DNA from: Dokdonella_A sp966248875
GTDB taxonomy: Bacteria; Pseudomonadota; Gammaproteobacteria; Xanthomonadales; Rhodanobacteraceae
Reading direction: 5' to 3'
Assembly: GCA_966248875.1 (NCBI GenBank)
Contig: CBINBI010000014.1
Span: forward strand, 1 to 54,154
DNA length: 54,154 bases
Shown here: positions 1 to 9,452 of the stretch, one piece after another
How positions within the stretch are numbered: position 1 is the stretch's first letter
Layout: each line of letters opens with the position of its first letter
The notes under the pieces: generated by a model
What the model was told of the DNA's origin: nothing
Databases searched by the model: none
Seen by the model: the letters and a program-made list of their open reading frames with translations, nothing else
Translations under genes and position numbers: made by a program

Positions 1-69
1 TCTCTCAGCCCTCTTCTCTCAGCCCTCTTCTCTCAGCCCTCTTCTCTCAGCCCTCTTCTCTCAGCCCTC
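1..69. repeat. 14-bp tandem repeat downstream of ftsA
   Basis: About 4.8 direct copies of a 14-bp unit (TCTCAGCCCTCTTC), itself two 7-mers (CAGCCCT and CTTCTCT). It fills the space after the ftsA stop, where ftsZ is expected off the left edge. The same CAGCCCT 7-mer recurs between nrdR and glyA. On the ftsA strand it reads AGGGCTG, which carries TGA, so it cannot be translated through. The array is cut by the window edge. Confidence 0.9.
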
Positions 70-74
70 GCACC

Positions 75-1310
75 TCAAAACTCACCCTTGAACCAGGTCG
101 TGATCCGGCCCCAGAGGCCGCTCACCGCCGACACGCCGCCGGAAGGCGCGCTGCGCATGCCCTCGCGGCGGCTGCCGTAAATCAGAAGGCCGACGCCGGT
201 CGCGTGGATCGGATTCGCGACCACGTCGGAGAGGCCGGTCACGTGCTGCGGCGTACCGAGCCTCACCGGCATGTGGAACAGCTCCTCGGCGAGATCGAGC
301 GCGCCTTCCATGCGCGCCGCACCGCCGGTCAGCACGATGCCCGCGCGCACCAGTTCCTCGCGCCCGCTGCGCCGAAGATCGGCCTGCACCATCTCGAAGA
401 CTTCCTCGTAGCGCGGCTGCACCGCCTCGGCGAGGTTCTGCCGCGCGAGCCTGCGTGGCGGCCGATCGCCGACGCTCGGCACCTGGATCGTCTCTTCCGC
501 GTGCGCGAGCTGCGCGAGCGCGCAGGCGTAGCGCACCTTCAATTCCTCGGCGTGCGCGGTGGGCGTGCGCATCAGGTGCGCGATGTCGCTCGTCACCTGG
601 TCGCCGCCGATCGCGAGCGAGGTCGTGTGGCGCAGCGCACCCTGCGTGTAGATGGCGATATCGGTCGTGCCGGCGCCGATGTCGACCAGGCAGACCCCGA
701 GCTCGCGCTCGTCATCGGTCAGCACCGCGCGCGCCGAGGCGACCGCGGCCGGCAGGAGCTCATCTACCGCGAGGCCGCAGCGGTTGATGCACTTGGTGAT
801 GTTCTGGATCGCGCTCGCGGCGCCCGTGACAAGGTGGACATTCGCCTCGAGCCGTACGCCCGACATGCCGACCGGATGGCGGATGCCCTCCTGGCCGTCG
901 ATCATGTATTCCTGCGGCTCGGTGTAGAGCACGCTGCGGTCGGCCGGGATCGCGACGGCCTTGGCCGAGTTCAGCACCTGGTCGAGATCGCCGACGCTGA
1001 CCTCCTTGTCGCGGATCGGCGCCGTGCCGTGCGAGTTCTCGTCCTTGATGTGGCTGCCCGCGATCGAGGCGTAGACCGAGCGGATCTGGCAGCCGGCCAT
1101 CAGCTCGGCTTCTTCCACCGCGCGCTGGATCGAATGCACGGTCGATTCGATGTCGACGACCACGCCGCGCTTCAGGCCGTGCGCCGGATGCGAGCCGATG
1201 CCGATGATCTCGACGGCTTCGCCGGGGGCATGCTCGCCGACGATCGCCACGATCTTCGAGGTGCCGACGTCGAGACCGACGATGAGATTCTTTTCGGCTT
1301 TGCGGTTCAT
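75..1310 (-). CDS. ftsA: Cell division protein FtsA
   Basis: Actin-like ATPase that tethers FtsZ to the inner membrane and recruits the later divisome. 411 aa, normal for the family. Seen: phosphate-1 loop GLDVGTSKIVAIVGE (about residues 12-26), phosphate-2 loop VCLVDIGAGTTDIAIY (about 206-221), adenosine motif VLTGGAARMEG near 330, and a C-terminal amphipathic helix ending TTWFKGEF that matches the FtsA membrane-targeting sequence. The ATG start overlaps the ftsQ stop (ATGA), the usual coupled junction. The open frame runs 67 codons further upstream through ftsQ and the heptamer repeat, but that part is not FtsA-like. ftsZ should follow to the left. Confidence 0.97.
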   Translation of the reverse strand: MNRKAEKNLIVGLDVGTSKIVAIVGEHAPGEAVEIIGIGSHPAHGLKRGVVVDIESTVHSIQRAVEEAELMAGCQIRSVYASIAGSHIKDENSHGTAPIRDKEVSVGDLDQVLNSAKAVAIPADRSVLYTEPQEYMIDGQEGIRHPVGMSGVRLEANVHLVTGAASAIQNITKCINRCGLAVDELLPAAVASARAVLTDDERELGVCLVDIGAGTTDIAIYTQGALRHTTSLAIGGDQVTSDIAHLMRTPTAHAEELKVRYACALAQLAHAEETIQVPSVGDRPPRRLARQNLAEAVQPRYEEVFEMVQADLRRSGREELVRAGIVLTGGAARMEGALDLAEELFHMPVRLGTPQHVTGLSDVVANPIHATGVGLLIYGSRREGMRSAPSGGVSAVSGLWGRITTWFKGEF

Positions 1311-2122
1311 GTCGGAACAGTCGGGATTCGGGATTCGGGATTCGGGATTCGGAACAGCACGGGCCGGGCTCGGTGACTGGCTTTTCCCAATCCCGAATCC
1401 CGAATCCCGAATCCCGGCTTTTCGGCGGCCCACCGCACCGCGAATCCATTCGCGTAGCGCAAGTCCACGTAGACGGGCGCATCGGTCCTGCCCGCCGCGA
1501 GCTTCGGCCACGCATCGAGGAAGCGCTTCAGGCGCTCGCGCGGCTCTTCGCGTCCGACCGCGATCGTCGCGCCACTGGCGAGCGTGAGCGTCCAGCCGCC
1601 GCGCGGCGACAGCGCCACCGCAGTCACGATCAGCCCGCTGCCCGAGAACTCCTTGAGGCAGTCGGCGTGGAAGCGGATGACGTCGTCGAGGCGGTCGTCC
1701 GGCCCCGACAGCACCGGCAGGCCCTGCAGGCCTTCCGCGCCGGCGACGCTGAAGATCTGGCCGCGCCGGTTGATCAGCCGGTCGTCGCCCCAGCGCGCGA
1801 ACGGCTGCTGCTCATAGACAACGAGCTCGATCGCATCCGGCCAGCGCTTGCGCGCCTCGACGCGCTCCACCCACGGCAGCTTCGCCACTGCAGCGCGCAC
1901 CGTGGCGAGATCGACCGCGAAGAACCCGTCGCCGAGATGCGGCGCAACCGCGGCGCGGATCTGCTCGGAGCTGACGTGGTTGAACTCCGCGCGCACGTCG
2001 AGCTTGGTCACCGGCCAGCGGTCGGACGCGAACCAGCCGTTCAGCACGCCGATGATCGGCAGAGCGACCAGCGTCAGCGCGATGCCCCAGGCGATGAGCT
2101 TGAGGAGGAACGTGCCTTTCAC
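1307..2122 (-). CDS. ftsQ: Cell division protein FtsQ with repeat-encoded C-terminal tail
   Basis: Bitopic divisome protein that links early and late division proteins through FtsB/FtsL. 271 aa. A very short cytoplasmic N-terminus is followed by a membrane segment (about residues 5-27), a POTRA domain (about 37-106) and the periplasmic beta domain. GTG start chosen because GGAGG lies 6 bases upstream and the start overlaps the ddl stop (GTGA). Oddity: the last roughly 37 residues (from KPGFGIRDSGLG to NPESRIP) are encoded by both arms of the heptanucleotide inverted repeat at 1322-1417, so the domain proper probably ends near residue 234. The stop still overlaps the ftsA ATG. Confidence 0.93.
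   Translation of the reverse strand: MKGTFLLKLIAWGIALTLVALPIIGVLNGWFASDRWPVTKLDVRAEFNHVSSEQIRAAVAPHLGDGFFAVDLATVRAAVAKLPWVERVEARKRWPDAIELVVYEQQPFARWGDDRLINRRGQIFSVAGAEGLQGLPVLSGPDDRLDDVIRFHADCLKEFSGSGLIVTAVALSPRGGWTLTLASGATIAVGREEPRERLKRFLDAWPKLAAGRTDAPVYVDLRYANGFAVRWAAEKPGFGIRDSGLGKASHRARPVLFRIPNPESRIPTVPT
1322..1417. repeat. GGGATTC heptanucleotide inverted repeat at ftsQ/ftsA
   Basis: Left arm about 1323-1352: four tandem GGGATTC units. Right arm about 1386-1417: four GAATCCC-type units. They are separated by about 33 bases and could form a long hairpin. The whole element lies inside the 3' end of ftsQ and is translated there as GIRDSGF-like and then IPNPESR-like peptide. Relatives occur at 2152, 3090, 10696, 50051, 51205 and 53090. 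Confidence 0.92.
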
Positions 2123-3131
2123 CGGCTGCCTCCTTCGGAGTCGACGGACGCGCCCGAATCCCGAATCCCGAATCCCGGCTCTTTCTCGAACGTCGATTCC
2201 AAAATCCGCCAGCACAGCGTCTCGAAATCGATGCCGACCGCACTCGCCGCCTTCGGTACCAGCGAATGACTCGTCATGCCCGGCGCGGTGTTCACTTCGA
2301 GCAGCCAGTTGCGGCCCTGGCGGTCGCGCATGATGTCGACGCGTCCCCAGCCCGAGCAGCCGAGCGCGTCGAACGCGGCGAGCGCGAGCGCGCGGATTTC
2401 CTCTTCGGCCGTGCCCTCCAGGCCCGGGCAGATGTAGCGGGTGTCCTCGGCGACGTACTTCGCGTGATAGTCGTAGAACGCGCCCTTCGGCACGATGCGG
2501 ATCGACGGCAGCGCTTCGCGGCCGAGAATCGCGACGGTGAGCTCTTCGCCTTCGATCAGCGACTCGACGAGGAGATCGCCGGGATAGCGCGCGGCGAGCT
2601 CGACCGCGGCGTCGAGATCCGTGTCGCGGAATACGCGCGTGATGCCGACGCTGGAGCCTTCGTTCGACGGCTTAACGATCACCGGCAGCCCGAGCTTGGC
2701 CGCGGCCGCGTGCACGTCCCCGCCCTTGGCCAGCGCGACGAAGCGCGGCGTCGGCAGGCCCTGCGCGATCCACACCCACTTCGAGCGCGCCTTGTCCATG
2801 GACAGGGCCGAGCCCAGCACGCCCGAGCCCGTGTACGGCACGTGCAGCGACTCCAGCGCGCCCTGCAGGATGCCGTCCTCGCCGCCGCCGTGCTGGCCGT
2901 GCAGGATGTTGAAGACGCGCGCGTAATGGCCGGCGCGCAGCGCATCGAGCAGCGCGGGGATACCGTCGACCGGGTGTGCGTCGACACCCCGGGCGCGCAG
3001 CGCCGCGAGCACGTTGCGACCCGAATCGAGCGAGACCGCGCGCTCGGCCGACTGACCGCCCATGACCACCGCGACGCGCCCGAAGAGACCGGGATTCGTG
3101 ATTCGGGATTCGCGATTCGGGAAGGCCGGCA

Positions 3132-3132
<1 letters not shown>
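2119..3132 (-). CDS. ddl: D-alanine--D-alanine ligase
   Basis: Cytoplasmic ATP-grasp enzyme that makes the D-Ala-D-Ala dipeptide for MurF. 337 aa from the ATG. Seen: HGQHGGGEDGILQGALES near the N-terminus, SMDKARSKWVW, NEGSSVGI, and the C-terminal metal/substrate motif EVNTAPGMTSHS. The ATG at 3132 shares its first base with the murC stop (TGATG); a GTG one codon upstream is also possible. Oddity: both ends are repeat-derived. Residues about 4-15 come from the repeat at 3090-3123, before the conserved GRVAVVMGG strand, and GFGIRDSG near the C-terminus comes from the repeat at 2152-2178. No murB lies next to it. Confidence 0.95.
2152..2178. repeat. Single-arm GAATCCC repeat in the ddl 3' end
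   Basis: Three to four tandem GAATCCC units, read in the ddl frame as GFGIRDSG just before the stop. Only one arm is present. Confidence 0.85.
3090..3123. repeat. Single-arm GGGATTC repeat in the ddl 5' end
   Basis: About four degenerate GGGATTC units (GGGATTC GTGATTC GGGATTC GCGATTC) lie just inside the ddl start and are read as NRESRITNPG. Only one arm is present. Confidence 0.85.
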
Positions 3133-4567
<1,435 letters not shown>

Positions 4568-4571
<4 letters not shown>

Positions 4572-5644
4572 GCGGCCACCTCCAGGCAGGCGTCGGCGAT
4601 GCGCCGGCCGGCGTCGGGCCTGGCCAGCGTGCGCGCGGCCTCCGCCATCCGGAGCAGCGTCGCGCGATCGCCGATCTCCTCGAACACGGCGCCGAGCCGC
4701 TTGACGAAATCGTCGCCCTCGGCCACCAGCCGCGCCGCGCCCGCCGCGACCATCGCTTCGGCATTCCGCGTCTGGTGATCATCGACTGCGTGCGGATACG
4801 GCACGAGGATGGCGGGCACGCCGGCCGCGGCGAGCTCGGCCAGCGTCAGCGCGCCGGAGCGGCAGATCACGAGGTCGGCCCACGCGTATGCCGCGGCCAT
4901 GTCGTCCTCGAACGGCACGACATCGGCTTCGATGTTCGCGTGCATGTACGCCGCGCGCGCCTGCTCGAAATGCTTCGCGCCGCACTGATGACGCACCGCG
5001 ACCGGCAAGCGCGGGCCGCGCCGGCGCAGCACCTCGGGCAGCGCCGAGTTGAGGCTCTGCGCGCCCTGGCTGCCGCCGAGCACGAGCAGCTTCAGCGGAC
5101 CTTCGCGGCCCGCGTAGCGCACGGCAGGTGCCGGCACGGCCGCGATCGACGCGCGCACCGGATTGCCGACCCATTCGCCTTGCGGGAACACGTCGGCGAA
5201 GCCGCTCAGCACGCGCTTCGCTAGGCGCGCGAGCATCCGGTTGGTCACGCCGGGAACGCGATTCTGCTCGTGCACGATGAGCGGCACGCGCGCGAGCCAC
5301 GCCGCGATTCCGCCCGGGGCCGCAGCGTAGCCGCCCATCGACAGCACGCTGCGCGGCGCATGGCGCTTGAGCACCGAACGCGCCGCGACGATCGCGACGG
5401 CAAGGCGGAACGGCGCGAGCAGCCGCGCGAGGGCGCCCTTGCCGCGCACACCCGAAATCGGCAGCGTCTCGAGGTGGATCGCGTGCTGCGGAACGAGATG
5501 CTGCTCGAGCCCTCCTCGGCCGCCGAGCCAGACCACCGGCGTCTTGCGCGCACGCAATTCCTCGGCGACCGCAAGGCCGGGAAAGATGTGCCCGCCGGTG
5601 CCGCCGGCCATGATGAGGACGGGCTGGAGCATCGCCTCGCTCAT
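4568..5644 (-). CDS. murG: UDP-GlcNAc--lipid I GlcNAc transferase MurG
   Basis: Membrane-associated GT28 glycosyltransferase that converts lipid I to lipid II. 358 aa. Seen: N-terminal GGTGGHIFPGLAVAEELR, HEQNRVPGVTNRML in the middle, GGSQGAQSLN at the start of the UDP-GlcNAc domain, and LTLAELAAAGVPAILVPYP. The ATG start overlaps the ftsW stop (ATGA). The frame stays open about 169 codons upstream, but that part is antisense-type shadow over ftsW. Confidence 0.97.
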
Positions 5645-6852
5645 CGGCGTACCTCGGCGAGACTCCGCTCCGGGATGGCCTGCAATGCCGCGTTCTCCGC
5701 CCGCGCGACTTCGTAGCTGACGCGGATCAGTAGGCCGATCGCCGCACAGGTCATCACCACGCTCGATCCGCCGGAGCTGATCAGCGGCAGCGTCAGCCCT
5801 TTCGTCGGCAGCACGCCGAGATTGACGCCGATCGAGACGAGCGCCTGCAACGCGATCATCAGCGACACGCCAAATGCGCAGTAGCCGGCGAAGCGCTGGC
5901 CGCGCTCGACGGCGCGCAGGCCGACCGCGAAACCGCGCCCGATCAGCCAGCCGAACAGCGCCAGCACGAGCACGATGCCGGCGAAACCGAGCTCCTCGGC
6001 GATCACGGCTAGGATGAAATCGGTGTGCGCTTCCGGCAGGTAGAAGAGCTTCTGCACCGAACTGCCAAGACCAACGCCGAGCCATTCGCCGCGGCCGATC
6101 GCGATCAGCGCCTGCGTCAGCTGGAAACCGTCGTTGAACGGATCGGCCCACGGATCGAGAAACGACGTCAGACGCTTGACGCGATAGTCCTGGCTGAACG
6201 CGGCCCAGGCGAGGGCGGGAATCGCGAGCGTGCCGATCACGGAAAGATTGCTGAGGCGCGCGCCGCCGAGCCAGACCATGCCGAGCGTCACCGCCATCAG
6301 CAGCGCGGCCGAGCCGAAATCCGGTTGCGCGAGCAGCAGCGCGACCAGCAGCAGCGCGAGCGCGAGCGGCTTCATGACGCCGACGAGGCTCGCCTGCACC
6401 TTGTCGCGGTGGCGCACGAGATAGCTAGCGAGATAGACGACGACGCAGACCTTCACCGCCTCGACCGACTGGAACCCGGAGATGCCGAGATGGATCCAGC
6501 GCCGCGCGCCGTTCACGCGCAGGCCGATGCCCGGCACGAAAACCAGCAGCAGCAGCACGATGCCGAGCATCAGGAAGCTGAGCGCGTGGCGCTCGATCCA
6601 GGCGAGCTCGACGCGCGCGAGCACGGCGCAGGCGGCGATGCCGATGCCGAGGAACACGAGGTGCCGCGCGAGGTAGTAGAACGGCCCGACGTGCTGGCCG
6701 TCGGCGACCGCGATCGAGCTGGAAGCGACCATGACCACGCCGAGGCTCGCGAGCGCGGCTGCGGCGAGAATCAGGCCGAGGTCGTAACGGCCTTTCGGCT
6801 CGCTGCGCCGGACGGCCTGCGACTCTTCGTCGTTGAGATGGAACAGCAGCAT
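5641..6852 (-). CDS. ftsW: Peptidoglycan glycosyltransferase FtsW
   Basis: SEDS-family septal peptidoglycan polymerase that works with FtsI. 403 aa with about ten hydrophobic segments. Seen: RVNGARRWIHLG, a SEDS signature in the middle, GLGSSVQKLFYLPEAHTDFI, and ISSGGSS near the C-terminus. I place the start at the ATG at 6852, which has GAGGA eight bases upstream; a TTG two codons earlier is the only nearby alternative. A 130-base gap separates it from mraY, the largest gap inside this cluster. Confidence 0.96.
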   Translation of the reverse strand: MLLFHLNDEESQAVRRSEPKGRYDLGLILAAAALASLGVVMVASSSIAVADGQHVGPFYYLARHLVFLGIGIAACAVLARVELAWIERHALSFLMLGIVLLLLVFVPGIGLRVNGARRWIHLGISGFQSVEAVKVCVVVYLASYLVRHRDKVQASLVGVMKPLALALLLVALLLAQPDFGSAALLMAVTLGMVWLGGARLSNLSVIGTLAIPALAWAAFSQDYRVKRLTSFLDPWADPFNDGFQLTQALIAIGRGEWLGVGLGSSVQKLFYLPEAHTDFILAVIAEELGFAGIVLVLALFGWLIGRGFAVGLRAVERGQRFAGYCAFGVSLMIALQALVSIGVNLGVLPTKGLTLPLISSGGSSVVMTCAAIGLLIRVSYEVARAENAALQAIPERSLAEVRR

Positions 6853-6982
6853 CAGCAAAGTCCTCGACGTGGGTCGGCGGTCGAAGATTGCGCATCGGCG
6901 CAGCGCGCCGGCGAAGCGATCGAAGGCGCCATCGCGGGCGACGGCTGCGGCGGAAGCTGTGGGCGGCAGGCACGAGTGCTCA

Positions 6983-8107
6983 TCAGCGCACCTTCAACGT
7001 GGCAAGGCCGATCAGCACCAGCACGACGCTGATGATCCAGAAGCGCACGATCACGCGCGGCTCGGGCCAGCCCTTGAGCTCGAAGTGATGATGGATCGGC
7101 GCCATGCGGAAGATGCGCCGGCCGGTGAGCTTGAAGCTCGCGACCTGCAGCATCACCGACGCCGTTTCCATCACGAACACGCCGCCCATGATCAGCAGCA
7201 CGATCTCCTGCCGCACGATCACGGCGATGCAGCCGAGCGCCGCGCCGATCGCGAGCGCGCCGATGTCGCCCATGAACACCTGTGCGGGATAAGTGTTGAA
7301 CCAGAGGAAGCCGAGGCCCGCGCCGGCGAGCGCCGAGCAGAAGATCGCGAGCTCGCCGGCGCCCGGAATCGCCGGGATGCCGAGGTATTCGGAGAACACC
7401 TTGTTGCCGGCAAGGTAGGCGAACACACCGAGCGCGGTCGCGACCAGCACGCTCGGCATGATCGCGAGGCCGTCCAGCCCGTCGGTGAGGTTCACCGCGT
7501 TCGAGAAGCCGACGACGATGAAATACGCGATCGCGACGAACGCGATGCCGCCGAGCCAGAGCGCGGCCGGCCCCACCTCCGTCGCAGGCGTCAGCGGCAG
7601 CTGCGCCTGCTTGATCAGCGGCAGATAAAGCGTCGTCGCCGCCGGCGTGTCGGCGGTGAAGTAGAGGAAGCACGCGACGCCGAGCCCGAACAGCGACTGC
7701 CAGAAATATTTCCAGCGCGCCGCGAGCCCGCGGCTGTCCTTCCGCACGAGCTTCTTGTAGTCGTCATAGAAGCCGACCGCGCCGAACGCGAGCGTCACGC
7801 CGAGCACGAGCCAGACATAGCGGTTGGAGAGATCGGCCCAGAGCAGCGTCGCCGCGACGATGGAGCCCAGGATCAGCGCGCCGCCCATCGTCGGCGTGCC
7901 GGCCTTGGTCAGGTGCGTCTGCGGCCCGTCCGTGCGGATCACCTGCCCCGCCTTCACCGCGGCGAGCTTGCGGATGATCGAAGGTCCCGCGAGCAGCGAC
8001 ACCGCGAGCGCGGTCAGCGTCGACATGATCGTGCGGAACGTGAGGTACTGAAACAGGTGAAACCCGCTCACGTAGCCTTTCAGAAGCTCGGCGAGCTCAA
8101 GCAGCAT
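6983..8107 (-). CDS. mraY: Phospho-N-acetylmuramoyl-pentapeptide transferase MraY
   Basis: Integral membrane enzyme that moves phospho-MurNAc-pentapeptide to undecaprenyl phosphate, forming lipid I. 374 aa with about ten membrane segments. Seen: GFYDDYKKLVRKDSRGL, the catalytic region VNLTDGLDGLA, and MAPIHHHFELKGWPE. The ATG at 8107 follows GGAGG by eight bases inside the end of murF and overlaps murF by 11 bases. Confidence 0.97.
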   Translation of the reverse strand: MLLELAELLKGYVSGFHLFQYLTFRTIMSTLTALAVSLLAGPSIIRKLAAVKAGQVIRTDGPQTHLTKAGTPTMGGALILGSIVAATLLWADLSNRYVWLVLGVTLAFGAVGFYDDYKKLVRKDSRGLAARWKYFWQSLFGLGVACFLYFTADTPAATTLYLPLIKQAQLPLTPATEVGPAALWLGGIAFVAIAYFIVVGFSNAVNLTDGLDGLAIMPSVLVATALGVFAYLAGNKVFSEYLGIPAIPGAGELAIFCSALAGAGLGFLWFNTYPAQVFMGDIGALAIGAALGCIAVIVRQEIVLLIMGGVFVMETASVMLQVASFKLTGRRIFRMAPIHHHFELKGWPEPRVIVRFWIISVVLVLIGLATLKVR

Positions 8108-9452
8108 GACGCTCGCCTCCGTTGCCATCGTCGATGAGCGCGTTGACGACACGATCCATCGCCGACGAGCGCGAGCCCTTTACGAGCGCCGTGACGCCGG
8201 CGGAAAGCTCCTCGCGGAGCGCCGCGATCAGCGCGCTCTGGTCGGCGTAGTGCGCAGCGCCCGCGCCGAACGCTTCGGCCGCAGCGCGGCTCAACCGTCC
8301 GACCGCATGCAGGCGCGTGATGCCGCTCGCCTTCGCCAGTGCGCCCACGTGCGCGTGCAGGCGCTCGGCATCGACGCCGAGCTCGGCCATGTCACCCATG
8401 ACGAGGATCGTCTCGCCGGGCTCGGCGGCGAGCGTCGCGATCGCCGCCGCGAACGAGCCCGGATTCGCGTTGTAGCTGTCGTCGATCAGCACCGCGCCCG
8501 ATGCGTGCCGGCGCCGCGCGAGCCGGCCGGCGACCGCTGGCGCCGCTTCGAGGCCAACGCGGATCGTGGCCACGGGCACGTCCAGCGCCGTCGCGATCGC
8601 CGCCGCGGCGAGCGCGTTCATGACGTTGTGGCGCCCGGGCTGCGCGAGCGCTATGCGCGATTCACCGAGCGGCGTGCGCAGCGTGAAATCACCGTGCGTG
8701 CCGATCTCTGCGCCGACCTCCGCGTTTGCATCGAGGCCGAAGCGGATGATGCGCCGAGGTCTTGCGAGGCCGATGAAATACGGCGCGTACGCATCGTCCG
8801 CGTTGACGATCGCGACGCCGTCCGCAGGCAGCGCCGAGTAGATCGCGCCCTTGGTCTCCGCGACGCCGCGCTCGCTGCCGAGCCGCTCGAGGTGCGCCGG
8901 CGCGACGTTGTTGACCAGCCCGATGTCGGGGCGCGCAATCCGTGCGAGGTAGTCGATGTCTCCGGGCTTGCCGGCGCCCATTTCGATGACGGCGTACTGC
9001 GTCGTCTCCGGCATCGCGAGCAGCGTCAGCGGCACGCCGATCTCGTTGTTGAGATTGCCTGCGTTGACGTGCGTGCGACCGTGCCGCGCGAGGATCGACG
9101 CGGCGAACGTCTTCACGGTCGTCTTGCCGTTCGAGCCGGTGATGCCGACGACGCGCGCGCCGTGCTGCAGGCGCACCGCACGGGCCAGCTCGCCGAGTGC
9201 CGTCAGCGTGTCGCCGACGACGATCTGCGACATGTCCACGTCGAGCACGCGCTCGACCAGCGCCGCCGTCGCACCGCGCTCGCGCGCCGTGGCGACGAAA
9301 TCGTGCGCGTCGTAGCGCTCGCCCCTGAGCGCGACGAACAACGCGCCGGGCGTGATCGTGCGCGTATCGGTCGAGACACCGCCAACGGTGCCGGCGGCCC
9401 CGACCAGACGGCCGCCGACCCAGGACGCGATGTCGGCCAGGCGCAGCTTCAT
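8097..9452 (-). CDS. murF: UDP-MurNAc-tripeptide--D-Ala-D-Ala ligase MurF
   Basis: Adds the D-Ala-D-Ala made by Ddl to UDP-MurNAc-tripeptide. 451 aa. Seen: the substrate-binding start VSTDTRTITPGALFVALRGERYDAHDF split over about residues 26-52, P-loop GITGSNGKTTVK (about 103-114), and DDSYNANPGS in the C-terminal half. The start overlaps the murE stop by 4 bases (ATGA). Confidence 0.97.
   Translation of the reverse strand: MKLRLADIASWVGGRLVGAAGTVGGVSTDTRTITPGALFVALRGERYDAHDFVATARERGATAALVERVLDVDMSQIVVGDTLTALGELARAVRLQHGARVVGITGSNGKTTVKTFAASILARHGRTHVNAGNLNNEIGVPLTLLAMPETTQYAVIEMGAGKPGDIDYLARIARPDIGLVNNVAPAHLERLGSERGVAETKGAIYSALPADGVAIVNADDAYAPYFIGLARPRRIIRFGLDANAEVGAEIGTHGDFTLRTPLGESRIALAQPGRHNVMNALAAAAIATALDVPVATIRVGLEAAPAVAGRLARRRHASGAVLIDDSYNANPGSFAAAIATLAAEPGETILVMGDMAELGVDAERLHAHVGALAKASGITRLHAVGRLSRAAAEAFGAGAAHYADQSALIAALREELSAGVTALVKGSRSSAMDRVVNALIDDGNGGERHAA

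Noticed and set aside
1..69. CRISPR-like appearance of the 14-bp repeat array
   Set aside because: Units are contiguous without spacers and much shorter than CRISPR repeats; no cas genes.
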